In this document: one piece after another, positions 19,789 to 29,672 of the stretch
Numbering within the stretch: position 1 is the stretch's first letter
Layout: every line of letters begins with the position of its first letter
Assembly: GCF_000787575.1 (NCBI RefSeq)
Contig: NW_012236531.1
Coordinates: 581,396 to 645,395, forward strand
Length of the DNA: 64,000 nt
Source: Acytostelium subglobosum LB1
Taxonomy: Eukaryota; Evosea; Eumycetozoa; Acytosteliales; Acytosteliaceae
Reading direction: 5' to 3'
Position numbers and translations under genes: made by a program
The notes under the pieces: model-generated
The model's input: the letters and a program-made list of their open reading frames with translations, nothing else
Database searches by the model: none
Told to the model about the DNA's origin: nothing

Positions 19789-20982
19789 ATGGCATCCATC
19801 AAAGACAATGATGACATGCCCAAACAACAACATCCAACACTGCCACTGTTAGTGCAACTCAAGATAATGGAGTATGTGTTGCAGTTTGAACGACCAGAAT
19901 TGGCACAAAGACAATCAGAATACTATGAAGACATCTATAATTATGATAGCCTACCAATATTGAGCGATCATGTTAATGATGATCTGGTACCTTTCATCCC
20001 TGGCACTACATTCAACTTGGCAACAGTGTGTAGACGATGGTTCGATCACATCGCTGCCATCACCAATCATTTGGACGTGACACGTGATCAATCATACCGA
20101 GCCATCTTGCATCTGCGCAAGGATCCGCGACCTTGGAGTCTCCAGTTCCCATCAATACACTTCAATCTGGAACTGGGTAGTAGTCGTGATCTCTATCAAT
20201 CACATCTGCTGCACTACAAGGATGTGGTCAGGGCTAGCGCCATCCACTTGACCAGCAAGGCCGACATATCAGATATCAGATTCATCTTGACTCATCCCAA
20301 CATCTACCCCTTCATTGAACGAATGACCATCCGCATCACAGAGTACATCGATATATGTTATGAAGATGTAGAGTCATTTGTCTCTCAGTTGGTGAGTGCA
20401 CTCGAGCAGAACAACACGATCACATGGTTCCACTTCAACATCTTTGACTACATGTCCAAGACTGAGAGCAAGCATCTTGGAGGCATGCTAAAGAGCATGG
20501 CTAAACGCAACAACTTGAGAACTCTGATATGGGATGGACAAGATGAGTTTGTGGACATTGACAATGTTATCCCACTCCTGGTCAACCTAGAGTCATTGCA
20601 GATGCTGGAAGTGCGACACTGTGCGATGCTTGTCGACCCGAAACGCGTCGAGCAGCAGGCAGGTCTGTTGGTCAACAACATGTATAGGGGACGACCAAAG
20701 CAGTTCGCACTAGACATGACCAAATACGATGTTGAAACGAAGGAGGATGTTCAGTTCGTTGGATACGTTCACAGCAAGCTATTGACAATGTACAAGGTTC
20801 AGAGCGAGTCCACGATCAAACAATACGATTATGATCATAATGAACAGGGGTCAGTGTCCAAGCTCACGATGGTCTCCAATGATAACCAATCAACCGTCGT
20901 ATTTGAACGAGGCAATGATGAATCTTCAGGAGAGTACTGGTTCTCACTGCGATACATCCGGAATGAAAGAATGGATGAATGA
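19789..20982 (+). CDS. F-box-like protein of unknown function
   Basis: Single exon, 397 residues. The N-terminus reads like an F-box: TLPLLVQLKIMEYVLQF followed, after an insert, by FNLATVCRRWFDHIAAI. The remainder has irregular leucine-rich spacing (for example TLIWDGQDEFVDIDNVIPL, LVNLESLQMLEVRHCAML), as in the many dictyostelid F-box/LRR proteins. A role in ubiquitin-ligase substrate choice would be the default inference. Its stop is only 34 bases from the stop of the convergent eIF2B gamma gene. Confidence 0.8.
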   Translation: MASIKDNDDMPKQQHPTLPLLVQLKIMEYVLQFERPELAQRQSEYYEDIYNYDSLPILSDHVNDDLVPFIPGTTFNLATVCRRWFDHIAAITNHLDVTRDQSYRAILHLRKDPRPWSLQFPSIHFNLELGSSRDLYQSHLLHYKDVVRASAIHLTSKADISDIRFILTHPNIYPFIERMTIRITEYIDICYEDVESFVSQLVSALEQNNTITWFHFNIFDYMSKTESKHLGGMLKSMAKRNNLRTLIWDGQDEFVDIDNVIPLLVNLESLQMLEVRHCAMLVDPKRVEQQAGLLVNNMYRGRPKQFALDMTKYDVETKEDVQFVGYVHSKLLTMYKVQSESTIKQYDYDHNEQGSVSKLTMVSNDNQSTVVFERGNDESSGEYWFSLRYIRNERMDE

Positions 20983-21016
20983 TCTTGTAAATAAATGTAT
21001 TATCTTTATGATTATC

Positions 21017-22719
21017 TTAATCCAACTGGTTGCTTATCTGCTTGCTCTTGAGATCTGTTGATTTGAGTTGAGTTGGAAAGTAAGTAAGTATGGATGAGAG
21101 GAGGTGGGTGATGAGGGCATTACCTTTGGAGACTGTGAAACCACTTGCGATCTGGCTATCCTTGACACTCTTGGTTTTAATGTAGACGTTGTTTCCAATG
21201 ATTGATCCACTGATTCCACAACTGTTCCATGATTGATTGAGCGAATGTATGTTAGTGGACAGCTCACTGGACTACAAGCCAAACCAACCCAAGCCAAAGG
21301 GTACTTACTGATCCTCAATTGTGACGTAGTCCATGATGATTGCATTCTCTATTCTTACGCTCTGACCAAACTTGCAATGCTTTCCAATGATTGACTTCTT
21401 GACACTGCACTTTGGTCCAAGGATCGACTCTGTTCCAATGACACAATCGGCACCGACTGAGGTTGGAGCAACCTGTGCCTTGACATCGATATAGTTATTC
21501 TTGCCTGGTGCCTCGTATGGCTTGTATGAAGTCTGTCCAGAGGCCACATCGCGATTAGCTTGAGTATAGTTTTGAATGGTGTTGATGTTGATCGAGTAGC
21601 CGTTGGTTAGGTAGGTGAGACACTTGATGGTGTCTTGGGTATTCTGGTTGATGTGATAAGATGGGTTGAAGGGCGTGGCCGACGTCGACATCGACAGCGC
21701 CAGATCCTGAGTGCGGTTGACTGATGTGGCTGGTAACTTCTTGCCATGACCAGGAATCTGACACTGCAAGAGCAGTGGAATCAATTGCTTCTTGATACTA
21801 GTGATTGGAATGTTCTTGGTCTTTTGCTCCTCAATGATCAGGTCGATGACCCATCTCGAAAAGACGTAGAACTGAGCGTCTTGCAAGTTGTTGTTGACCA
21901 CAATGTTGGGGAAGCTGTGTTTGATTGGTGATGATGAGTATTGAGTTGAGTAGTAATGGGATGACGCCCACCGCGATACTTACTGACGCAACATCTGTTT
22001 GGACACAAGAACTGCATCCTCAATGTCTGTGGCAGGCTCCATCTGAAGGATTCTGTTGGTCTTCTCGTCGAGGACGATGTAGTCGACATAGGTTGAGTCA
22101 GTCGTCTCCTTGACTTCTGTGGTTGCTACCTTCTTTGGATACAACATCATTGTCAATGAAGAGTCGTTTCCTCTATGCAGATCAGCCATCTGTCTAATGA
22201 ATCCTTCGTCTGCAATAAGGTTACCAGTGATCACCATGAAGTTGGTCTATAGCGCATAGCGAGTATGTTAGCGCACTGCTCTGTGCCTGTCCTGCAATCA
22301 ATCAACATACTCTAATCTTCTCTCTTATGCGGTAGAGTATCTCGCAGGTACCAATCTGATTCTGATCCTTGAGCACGAAGAACTCTACTTCCAACTTGCC
22401 TTGGTTCTGATCCTTATACACCTGGTTGACATAAGCTGCTATTCTATTCTGTGCATAATCCTGTGTGACAATCAATACGGCTAAGTTGTAGAGTAGTAGT
22501 TGATTGATTGAATGAGTAAGTAAGTGATTGATCATAGTGTAGTGATCATAGTATCATACACTTGAAACCAGATCTCTCCAACATCTCCAATTGATAGGAT
22601 AGTATTGGTCTGTTTGCGACAGGCAACATGACATGTGGCAGGTTCTCATCGATTGGACCAAGCTTAGCACTTGTATTGTCCACTGCCAATATGATAACTT
22701 GAAACTCGTATGAAGACAT
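21017..22719 (-). CDS. eif2b3: Translation initiation factor eIF2B subunit gamma
   Basis: Catalytic-subcomplex partner of eIF2B epsilon, the nucleotide exchange factor for eIF2. Exons 22719-22560, 22480-22311, 22246-21984, 21914-21309, 21221-21124 and 21054-21017 give 444 residues with consistent phases. The N-terminal nucleotidyltransferase-like domain starts FQVIILAVDNTSAKLGPIDE and LPHVMLPVANRPILSYQLEM (PKxLLPVANxPxIxYxL pattern). TNFMVITGNLIAD matches the strand carrying the usual D of such folds. The C-terminal left-handed beta-helix shows hexapeptide units VGADCVIGTESILGPKCSV, KKSIIGKHCKFG and CGISGSIIGNNVYI. Length matches the family (about 450). The last exon is very short (38 bases) and ends NQLD. 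Confidence 0.93.
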
Positions 22720-23029
22720 ATTTGTATATGAATATATCTCTTCTCTGTAATAATGATAAACGAGTTGACAATCAATCACTTATATATATCTATGTATGCT
22801 TGTTCAAATTACAACGGCCAATGATCATTGTGAGAATCCTGCGAGAAACAAGTTGATCCAAGTCCCAAAACAAGCGAAACAAGTGAAGTGAGGGGTGTGA
22901 AGTGCGCCCCTCCTTTCACTTTGACTTCATCTTCACTTCATCTTAGCGTAGTTGTAGTTGTAGTTGTATTAGTTGTAAAGAATAATTATAATACATACTA
23001 CTCACTCATAGTTAAGACAACTAGACCAG
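22720..23029. promoter_or_regulatory. Divergent promoter between eif2b3 and the Nudix gene
   Basis: 310 bp shared by two start codons facing away from each other. TATATATATC lies near 22780 toward eif2b3, and AATAATTATAATACATAC lies just before the Nudix start. A run of GTTGTAGTTGTAGTTG at about 22950-22975 is a short trinucleotide-like repeat. The regulatory role is inferred from position only. Confidence 0.5.
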
Positions 23030-23713
23030 ATGTCTGATATCGACACAAGATCACTTAGACAATGCGTTGGTGCCATTGTATTCAATGAGCAGGGACATAT
23101 ATTACTTGGCAAAAGGTCCGCCAACAAGAAGTCTGCCATTGGTAAGGTACGCTACGACAATGTATATTCACATCTTCTCATATCACCTCTCTCGCTCCTT
23201 GCTATCCCCGTTACCTCTTGAGACAAAACCATGTTGACTGACACAAGAACATGCTTATACATGTAAATGAACATACTACAACCAATCATACAAACAAACC
23301 AATTCCATCCTCAACAGTGGCAGTGTCCTCAAGGTGGAGTAGAGGAGGGAGAGGATAGACACAAGGCTGTGCTGAGAGAGTTGAATGAAGAGGTTGGCCT
23401 ACTGGCCGACTATGTTAGGTATGTGAGTGTGATCGCCGATCCACTTGTATACTTGCACACGGACAAGGAAAGTAAGAATCGTGGCCAATCTATAACTTGG
23501 TTCTTCTTCTATATGCCATCGGCACAGATCATCCAGTGCAGGTTGGACAATGAGCCAGAACCAGAGTTTGACGAGTTGGCGTGGCGTCCATTCAGCGATC
23601 TGACCAACGAGCAACTGGGCGTCAACTTCAAAGTGGACATGTACCAGCAGCTCCTTGAACTTTCGTCCAAGCCCATCGACATAATACAAGAACACTTGGC
23701 TTCCATGCGGTAG
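23030..23713 (+). CDS. Nudix hydrolase, RppH/Ap4A-pyrophosphatase type
   Basis: Exons 23030-23146 and 23318-23713 give 170 residues. The Nudix box is complete: GGVEEGEDRHKAVLRELNEE followed by VGL fits Gx5Ex7REUxEExGU. It is preceded by WQCPQGG, the W-x-x-PQGG signature of the bacterial RppH and plant/protist diadenosine-polyphosphate hydrolase branch. The likely reaction is hydrolysis of nucleoside di- or triphosphate-linked substrates (ApnA, or 5'-triphosphate RNA ends). Later segments (QSITWFFFYMP, EFDELAWRPFSDL) also fit that branch. No targeting signal is evident. The substrate cannot be decided between these. Confidence 0.88.
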
Positions 23714-24059
23714 TAGAAGAAGGCTTGTGGCGTGATGGACATCCTTTGTCGGACTAGCCCAACCCCCACCTACTGTTTGTCGGGCGATCGATGATTGGAC
23801 AACAACAACCTTGGCTGAATGAATGAATGAATGTCCATGGATATATCTCGTCTGTATGTGATCTGATCAAGGATTCCATTCAATTAATTAATTAATCGAT
23901 GATTCCAATCGATGAATGATCCCAACTTGGCTCCATCCCACCACATCGTAGGTATGTACACATTAATGAAAGAAGAGTATATTTATATATCTCAAATCTC
24001 ATTCAAATAAGACATCACACATTGTTGTTGGTTGAGTCTAATAATGGATTCCAAAGGTG
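23714..24059. other. Spacer upstream of the RNA candidate
   Basis: Contains a GAATGAATGAATG run, AT-rich sequence, and TATATTTATATATC at about 23977-23990, which could be a TATA element for the structured segment that follows. TCCCACCA at 23936 is one mismatch from the dictyostelid upstream element (A/T)CCCA(C/T)AA; this is weak. Confidence 0.4.
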
Positions 24060-24451
24060 CTCAAGTTGTTGGTCTGGACTCAAAAGGCTCAGTTCTGCAG
24101 ATAGGGCCTCGCCCGAAAGACATGATGCCAGGTGGCCTTAATGACGCAAGTTGCCTCACGCACCTCGCCAGGTCATGAGGTGTCACAGGTCCTTTTTGAT
24201 CTAAAATTGTCAAATTCACCCCACGCATGCATCGAAGGACCTCGACTACCCCCCACATGGCATGTCGAGGATCTCTCTTTTAGATGCCCAACATCAAACA
24301 AGTTGTGGAGGGCCTATCTTAATTAATTGTGCATTAGGTAGCCAAAATGCGATAGTTGGGGGTCGTGGTGGTAGTGGCGGGGTGGGGGGATTCGTTAAGG
24401 CCAAAGAGGCCTAAGACTCAAAACTCTAGACTGAGATAGTCTTCTTTTTTT
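24060..24451 (+). ncRNA. Candidate structured Pol III-type RNA
   Basis: Not a recognised family. The segment has no believable reading frame, is richer in G+C and CpG than its flanks, and contains several perfect inverted repeats: CACCTC/GAGGTG (24161-24166 with 24177-24182), AGGTCCTT/AAGGACCT (24187-24194 with 24235-24242), CCTCGAC/GTCGAGG (24240-24246 with 24264-24270, sharing three bases with the previous pair), AGGCC/GGCCT (24398-24402 with 24408-24412) and AGACT/AGTCT (24428-24432 with 24438-24442). The last hairpin is followed at once by seven Ts (24445-24451), as at a Pol III terminator. I compared it by eye with known features of SRP, RNase P/MRP, U1-U6 and U3 RNAs and saw no convincing match. 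Strand and 5' end are inferred. Confidence 0.35.
24445..24451 (+). terminator. Possible Pol III terminator (hairpin plus T7)
   Basis: AGACT-GAGAT-AGTCT hairpin, then TC and seven Ts. It is listed only because it lies at the 3' edge of the structured segment; a T7 run alone is common in this genome. Confidence 0.35.
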
Positions 24452-27268
24452 GATAATGGGTAGCATATTCTAACACACACACAACCAAAATAATATAATT
24501 ATTAATAATAAATAATTAACCGACGACTTCGATAGAGAGCTTCTTTTGGAGATTTGTGGACTCGACTGGTGCGGAGCCCCTGAGCACAGGTCCCCTCCCC
24601 TTGCCATTTGATTGACATTCATTCCAACACCTGTTCAAATCGATAGCCAGCCAACCAACCAACCATTACCTTACCTACCACCTACACACATACATAGTCA
24701 TAGTCATCGTCAGTCAGTCACACTACAGTCAAGTCGTCAGACATACATTCAGTCACAGGTGCCCGCGCCACAGCCATTTAGTCACAGCGCCAGTCAAACA
24801 ATCAATCAATCTATCAAGACGACAACAGCATTAATAAGGTAGGATTCGCGAATCAACGATATCACGGCAACAGTGTTCACCATCATACTCTCGAGTTGGT
24901 CGGTCAGTCGGTCCACGCACTTAGTGCTTAGCGAGAGTGAACTTGACAAGTGTCAAACCAAACAGGAATCAATTTCGATTCGGAAAATGGCGCATGCCAC
25001 TCTGCACGCCAGCCCACCTAAACGATCGATTGGTTGATGATTGCAGCAATCGAATCATCTATCATCATTCATCTTGGTACCAGATTGAACTGTTACAGAC
25101 CACTCTTGTTAATTATGGTTGATCAATCAATCAATCAATCTATCCACACAACACACTCAATCTTCATTGCTCAATTCGGAATGCTTCGTTCCTTCATTCA
25201 ATCCAAACTTACCCCATCCAATCATCAGCCTACCTACAACTCACACTCGCCCTTTGTGTGTGAATTAATATGATCGCCCAGCCCAGCACCCCTTTGCTGG
25301 AGGCCCACACACACTCAGCACACTCACATCGCTCAATAACTGATGCCTGTTCAGTGATCCACAACACCATCTCCCCTTTCTATCTGTATATGTTAATATA
25401 ATTGGTTGATCAACATCCACTCCGCTATCCTCTATTGGTGATTATATGTGTGTATCAGAGTGTGACTGCGTGTATGTGTGTATCTGTGATTGATCAATCA
25501 ATCACTAATCTAAACATCTGATAGATCATTGTCGAATGATTAATAATTACCTGTTTGTGTGTTTTGTGCGTAGATCTAACAGATCAACACTCAGACCTAT
25601 TGTCGCTTAATGTTGCCAATGGCCACAACCTTGATCAAGGGTCATACTCACTTAGCCAGCCCATTCATTCACTCTCTCGCTCAGACTAGCCACATCACAT
25701 ATCCTTTCTCACTTGACCATCATACCCGTTGTAACCAATAATATCAACAACAAACAAACAAACACAGGGAAGGAACAATCATTCCTCCCTCCCTCCCTTC
25801 TTCCCTCCCTCCATCCACTTCACTCCTCCTCTTCTTAACTTAGACATTCGATCACATTAATTAACAAAAGTTATTCATCATCTTATAAACCAATCCAGAC
25901 ATCCATCCAATCCAGGTCATCAAAGTCATCCAAGTTCACAACAATCCCAGTTGTTCGATTCGATCAATCACTTTATCAATAGTCCAATCCAGTCAAACCA
26001 AAGCCAATCAATCAAACATTTTTTTTTGTAAGTATCCAATACTTTTGATTGATTGATTGTCGATGGCAACATCCATCCATCCATCCATCCGTTCAACCAT
26101 CCATATATCCATCCATGTATATCATCATACATCTATACCTCAACACTCAATCACACACTTTATCCTGATGTTATAATTATAATATGTGGATTGATGAATG
26201 ATCTGATAATCAATCAATCAATGAGAGTCATTCACACTTAATTCAGCCCCCCTTCCACCACTCTCATCATTCCATCTGATCATTCAAACTCAACTGGAAC
26301 ACACACAATCAATCAATCACCCCCAACACACACCCCATAACACACAATAACTCAACACATCACGCTGATCTAATTATTATAATGGACCTCTACCAATTAC
26401 CCATCACACCTTGTGCCACCACCTTGCATACCGCACCCTTCCATTCTCCAATAAGTGTAGATTGGATGGATGGATAGAAGGTGAAGTGAGACTACACACA
26501 CATACACACACAAACACCAAAGAAGGGCGCTTATTTCCAGATCATGCTGCGTCCGGGCGGGTGTTTGGTGGTGGGCGAGTGGAAATGGTTGGCGCGGAGC
26601 GGGCTTGTTATAATTGATTAATTGATCAACAGTCAACAACCACTTTATTGGCATCAGCCTCATTGTTAATTTGTATATTAAAGAATTGGATTGGATTGGA
26701 CGAGGTTGATCTCAAACATATTTGGAAATTGTAATCAGTCAGTCATTCAGTCATCTGCAAGTCAACTTACAATCAATCTTACCAAAGTCCATCATCAAAT
26801 AGATAGTTTAGTATTTAGTAGTATTTAGTAGTTATAACACAGCCATCAATCAATCAATCCAGTCAATCACATCAATCACATCAATCGATCAATCACATCA
26901 ATTCAAAGTCGAACACACAAATACTCCAGACGCTCAAACGCGCGCAGATTATAGCTTGAAGTCCCAACACAACATCTGCGCAGACGATTGTGTCACAAAC
27001 CAAAAGGCCCCAAACTCAAGACCCTTTCCATCCCTTTCCACCTCCACTCCATCACCATCACCATCCCTTCCTCTCCCCTTTCCACTATATTGTATACTGG
27101 GCCACAACTATTACACAACGCTTGGCAATGCAGAGCTATGTATGTTTCATTTCGCGGACGTCCTCGCCCCTAGGCCTTGGCCTCAATTGATCAAAACCCT
27201 AACCCTAACCCTTGACCTCAACCCTTGCCCCCACCCTCGCCCTCGCCCTCACACCAACACTCTAGCAA
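24452..27268. other. Gene-poor region upstream of the LRR gene, 2.8 kb
   Basis: No exon could be supported on either strand. The region is full of ATCA-type repeats, CCAT repeats (26070-26115), CT/CCCT runs (25785-25820) and GT/CA runs. A perfect 12-base palindrome GATTCGCGAATC lies at 24843-24854. The telomere-like tract 27195-27252 ends 16 bases before the LRR start codon. Many repeats have the orientation seen in plus-strand introns, so part of it may be the 5' leader of the LRR gene. Confidence 0.5.
27195..27252. repeat. Interstitial telomere-like repeat (AACCCT)n and C-rich tract
   Basis: Starts with AACCCTAACCCTAACCC, an exact (TTAGGG)-type array on the complement, then degenerates into CCCTTG and CCCTCG units. 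It ends just upstream of the LRR protein start codon. Confidence 0.85.
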
Positions 27269-29170
27269 ATGAACAATGTTGATTCATACTACTACATGCA
27301 GGGTCAAGAACAAGCAGGCTCCAATAATGGAGCACAGCAGCTGGACATAAAGAAGGAGGAGGATATTGATACCTTCAGTGCTGGCGTTCAAGACTCTGCA
27401 GCGGCCGCAGCCGTCAAACAAGAACTTGGTGTCAAACTCGATACAAGCGATCACCAACTACAACAACAACAACAACAACAACAATCTCCGACATTGACTA
27501 CGACATCGACCACAGCGACAAGCGATGTCGCATCACCCACCAATGAAGTATATGCCATCTTACTCACACCTGGCGATCGAGCACCCTTCGTCCAGGATCT
27601 GCCCGACTCATTCATCTCGCTGGCATTGGGCCGCGCGCACAAGGACGACCCCGCCTCACAGGTCTTCACCAACACGTCGTCGGTGTGCAAGCGCTGGCGC
27701 CGTCTGTCGGTCGAGCGCATCACCAACTACACATTCATCCTGCCAGCCGACCGCAAGGTCACGCACTTTGTCTACAACATGGCCAACAACCAATATACCA
27801 ACCTGCACGCGTTGCACTACAAGGTCAACTCGCCCACACTGTACGACATCACGGGCTTTGTGCGACCCATACTCTCCAACAACACGACGTTGACGGCACT
27901 GGAGGCGCCCCAATGTGGCATCGGAAACAAGGCCGCGACATCGATTGGCAACTGTTTGGCCACCAACAGCACGCTGACGCGACTCAATCTCTCATTCAAC
28001 TCGATTGGCAATGAGGGCGCCGAGGAGATCTCCAAGGCGCTGGCCGTCAACAAGAAGCTGCTGCACCTGGATCTCTCACTCAACTGCATCGGCCTCAAGG
28101 GCGCCAAGGCGCTCAGCACAGCGGTACAGACCAGCGTCACCCTGCAGGAGCTCAACCTGGCCAAGAACAGGTTCGGCTCCAAGGGCATGGACGTGCTGAT
28201 TGACGCCGTTAGCAAGAACAATGGTCTGCTCAACATCGACATCTCCAAGAACGAGCTCAACGACAAGAACTGCAAGGCACTGGGCGAGGCGCTCAAGAAG
28301 CACAAGTCGCTGCAGTCACTCAATCTGTGCGACACATCGCTCAAGACAGAGTCCACACGATTCATTTGCGAAGCGCTGCAGGGATGTCCGACCATCCAGT
28401 CGGTGGACCTCTCCCGCAATGACTTTGGCTACAAGTGCAGCAAGTTCCTGTCGGCGGCACTCGAGCACAGCACCTCCCTCACCTTCCTCGACCTATGCGG
28501 CAACGACATTGGCGACAAGGGCACAATAATGCTCGCTGAGGGACTGGCCAACAACAAGACCGTTCAAAGCCTCAGTCTGGCCTTCAACAACATTGGGTCA
28601 AGTGGCGCACAGAGCATTGGCAACGCGATCAAGACAAACGACTCGCTCACGCACCTCGACCTGTCGATCAACGCCGAGATCGGACCGTCGGGCGCGGCGG
28701 CCATCAGCGAGGGCCTTTGCTACAACAAGCGTCTGTTGCACGTGTCGTTCTGCACGAACGGCTTTGGACCTCAAGGTGCCAAGGCGCTGGCCGAGGCGCT
28801 GCGCTTCAACACCACGCTGACAAAGATCGAGCTGCGCGGCAATGAGATTGGCGACGAGGGCTGTCGTGCCATCTGTGAGTCACTGCGCAACAACACATCG
28901 GTGGTGGATATCAACCTGTCAGCCAATGGCATCACGACGGAGGGATGTCGGCCACTGTGCGAGGCGCTCTGGTTCAACCGGTCCCTTCAGCTCATGGTCC
29001 TCACACACAACTCGATCGGACAGAGCGATGTCCAGTTGATGAGGTACACACTGCAGCAAGGTTACATCATGACTCTTGACGCCTACATCTATCCTCCCAA
29101 CTCTCAGACCACCCTCTCCAATCTTTACCTCAATCGTTCCAATGGCACTGTGTGTCGTGTAATGATCTAA
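27269..29170 (+). CDS. LRR protein (RNase-inhibitor type) with F-box-like segment
   Basis: Single exon, 633 residues. N-terminal low-complexity part: an acidic/Ala segment and a polyglutamine run near residue 70. Next comes an F-box-like stretch (LPDSFISLALGR, then FTNTSSVCKRWRRLSVERI, about 110-155). From about residue 215 to 600 there are about 13 regular 28-residue LRRs of the ribonuclease-inhibitor/NOD class, for example LTRLNLSFNSIGNEGAEEIS and LLHLDLSLNCIGLKGAKAL. Such ladders bind proteins. The layout suggests substrate recognition or a scaffold; a precise role cannot be given. Coding GC is markedly higher than in its flanks. Confidence 0.9.
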   Translation: MNNVDSYYYMQGQEQAGSNNGAQQLDIKKEEDIDTFSAGVQDSAAAAAVKQELGVKLDTSDHQLQQQQQQQQSPTLTTTSTTATSDVASPTNEVYAILLTPGDRAPFVQDLPDSFISLALGRAHKDDPASQVFTNTSSVCKRWRRLSVERITNYTFILPADRKVTHFVYNMANNQYTNLHALHYKVNSPTLYDITGFVRPILSNNTTLTALEAPQCGIGNKAATSIGNCLATNSTLTRLNLSFNSIGNEGAEEISKALAVNKKLLHLDLSLNCIGLKGAKALSTAVQTSVTLQELNLAKNRFGSKGMDVLIDAVSKNNGLLNIDISKNELNDKNCKALGEALKKHKSLQSLNLCDTSLKTESTRFICEALQGCPTIQSVDLSRNDFGYKCSKFLSAALEHSTSLTFLDLCGNDIGDKGTIMLAEGLANNKTVQSLSLAFNNIGSSGAQSIGNAIKTNDSLTHLDLSINAEIGPSGAAAISEGLCYNKRLLHVSFCTNGFGPQGAKALAEALRFNTTLTKIELRGNEIGDEGCRAICESLRNNTSVVDINLSANGITTEGCRPLCEALWFNRSLQLMVLTHNSIGQSDVQLMRYTLQQGYIMTLDAYIYPPNSQTTLSNLYLNRSNGTVCRVMI

Positions 29171-29672
29171 GACGGCATACAAGTCCTCTTCCCTCCATCC
29201 CTCCCCCCTCCCTCCCTCCTTCCAATCTTTCCATCCTCCCTCTTTCTTTCTCCCTTCCTTTCCTCCCTCCTCCCCTTTCAAACATCCAAACAGCGCACAA
29301 AACAAACAAACAAACACCAGCGGCAACAGAGTGCTAGCAACGACATCAAGCTCAGACCTGACCAATGGCACAGAATCCATCCAACAACGAAACATAATAC
29401 CCACACTGGTGATACGATTGCACCATTCATATATTCCATCTTTCCAACTCACTTCCATCTCAATCACTCAACCACTCAATCTCTCTGCCAACCAACAACT
29501 CAACCAACCGACAATGTAAAGAACTCAATCAATCACGCCAATCCATTCCAGACGCATATCCAATCAATCAATCTATTCCATTCCACTCCACGGCAACAAC
29601 ATACCATACCATCATACCCTTACCTCGCCATCCAACCAACCTACCAAGCTCAAATAAATCATTCCTTATTTA
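29171..29672. other. Spacer between convergent genes, 502 bp
   Basis: Pyrimidine-rich (CCCTCC, TTCC) runs at 29190-29275, AAACAAACAAAC, and ATCA-like repeats. No gene seen. It contains the 3' ends of the LRR gene and of the O-methyltransferase gene. Confidence 0.6.

Noticed and set aside
24061-24258. 65-residue minus-strand frame across the RNA candidate
   Set aside because: Arg/Pro/Thr-rich with no start context and interrupted by the inverted repeats; I prefer a structured RNA or a degenerate element.
27525-28529. Long alternative frames in the LRR gene
   Set aside because: High GC gives open shadow frames; only the frame with the LRR ladder has repeat periodicity.
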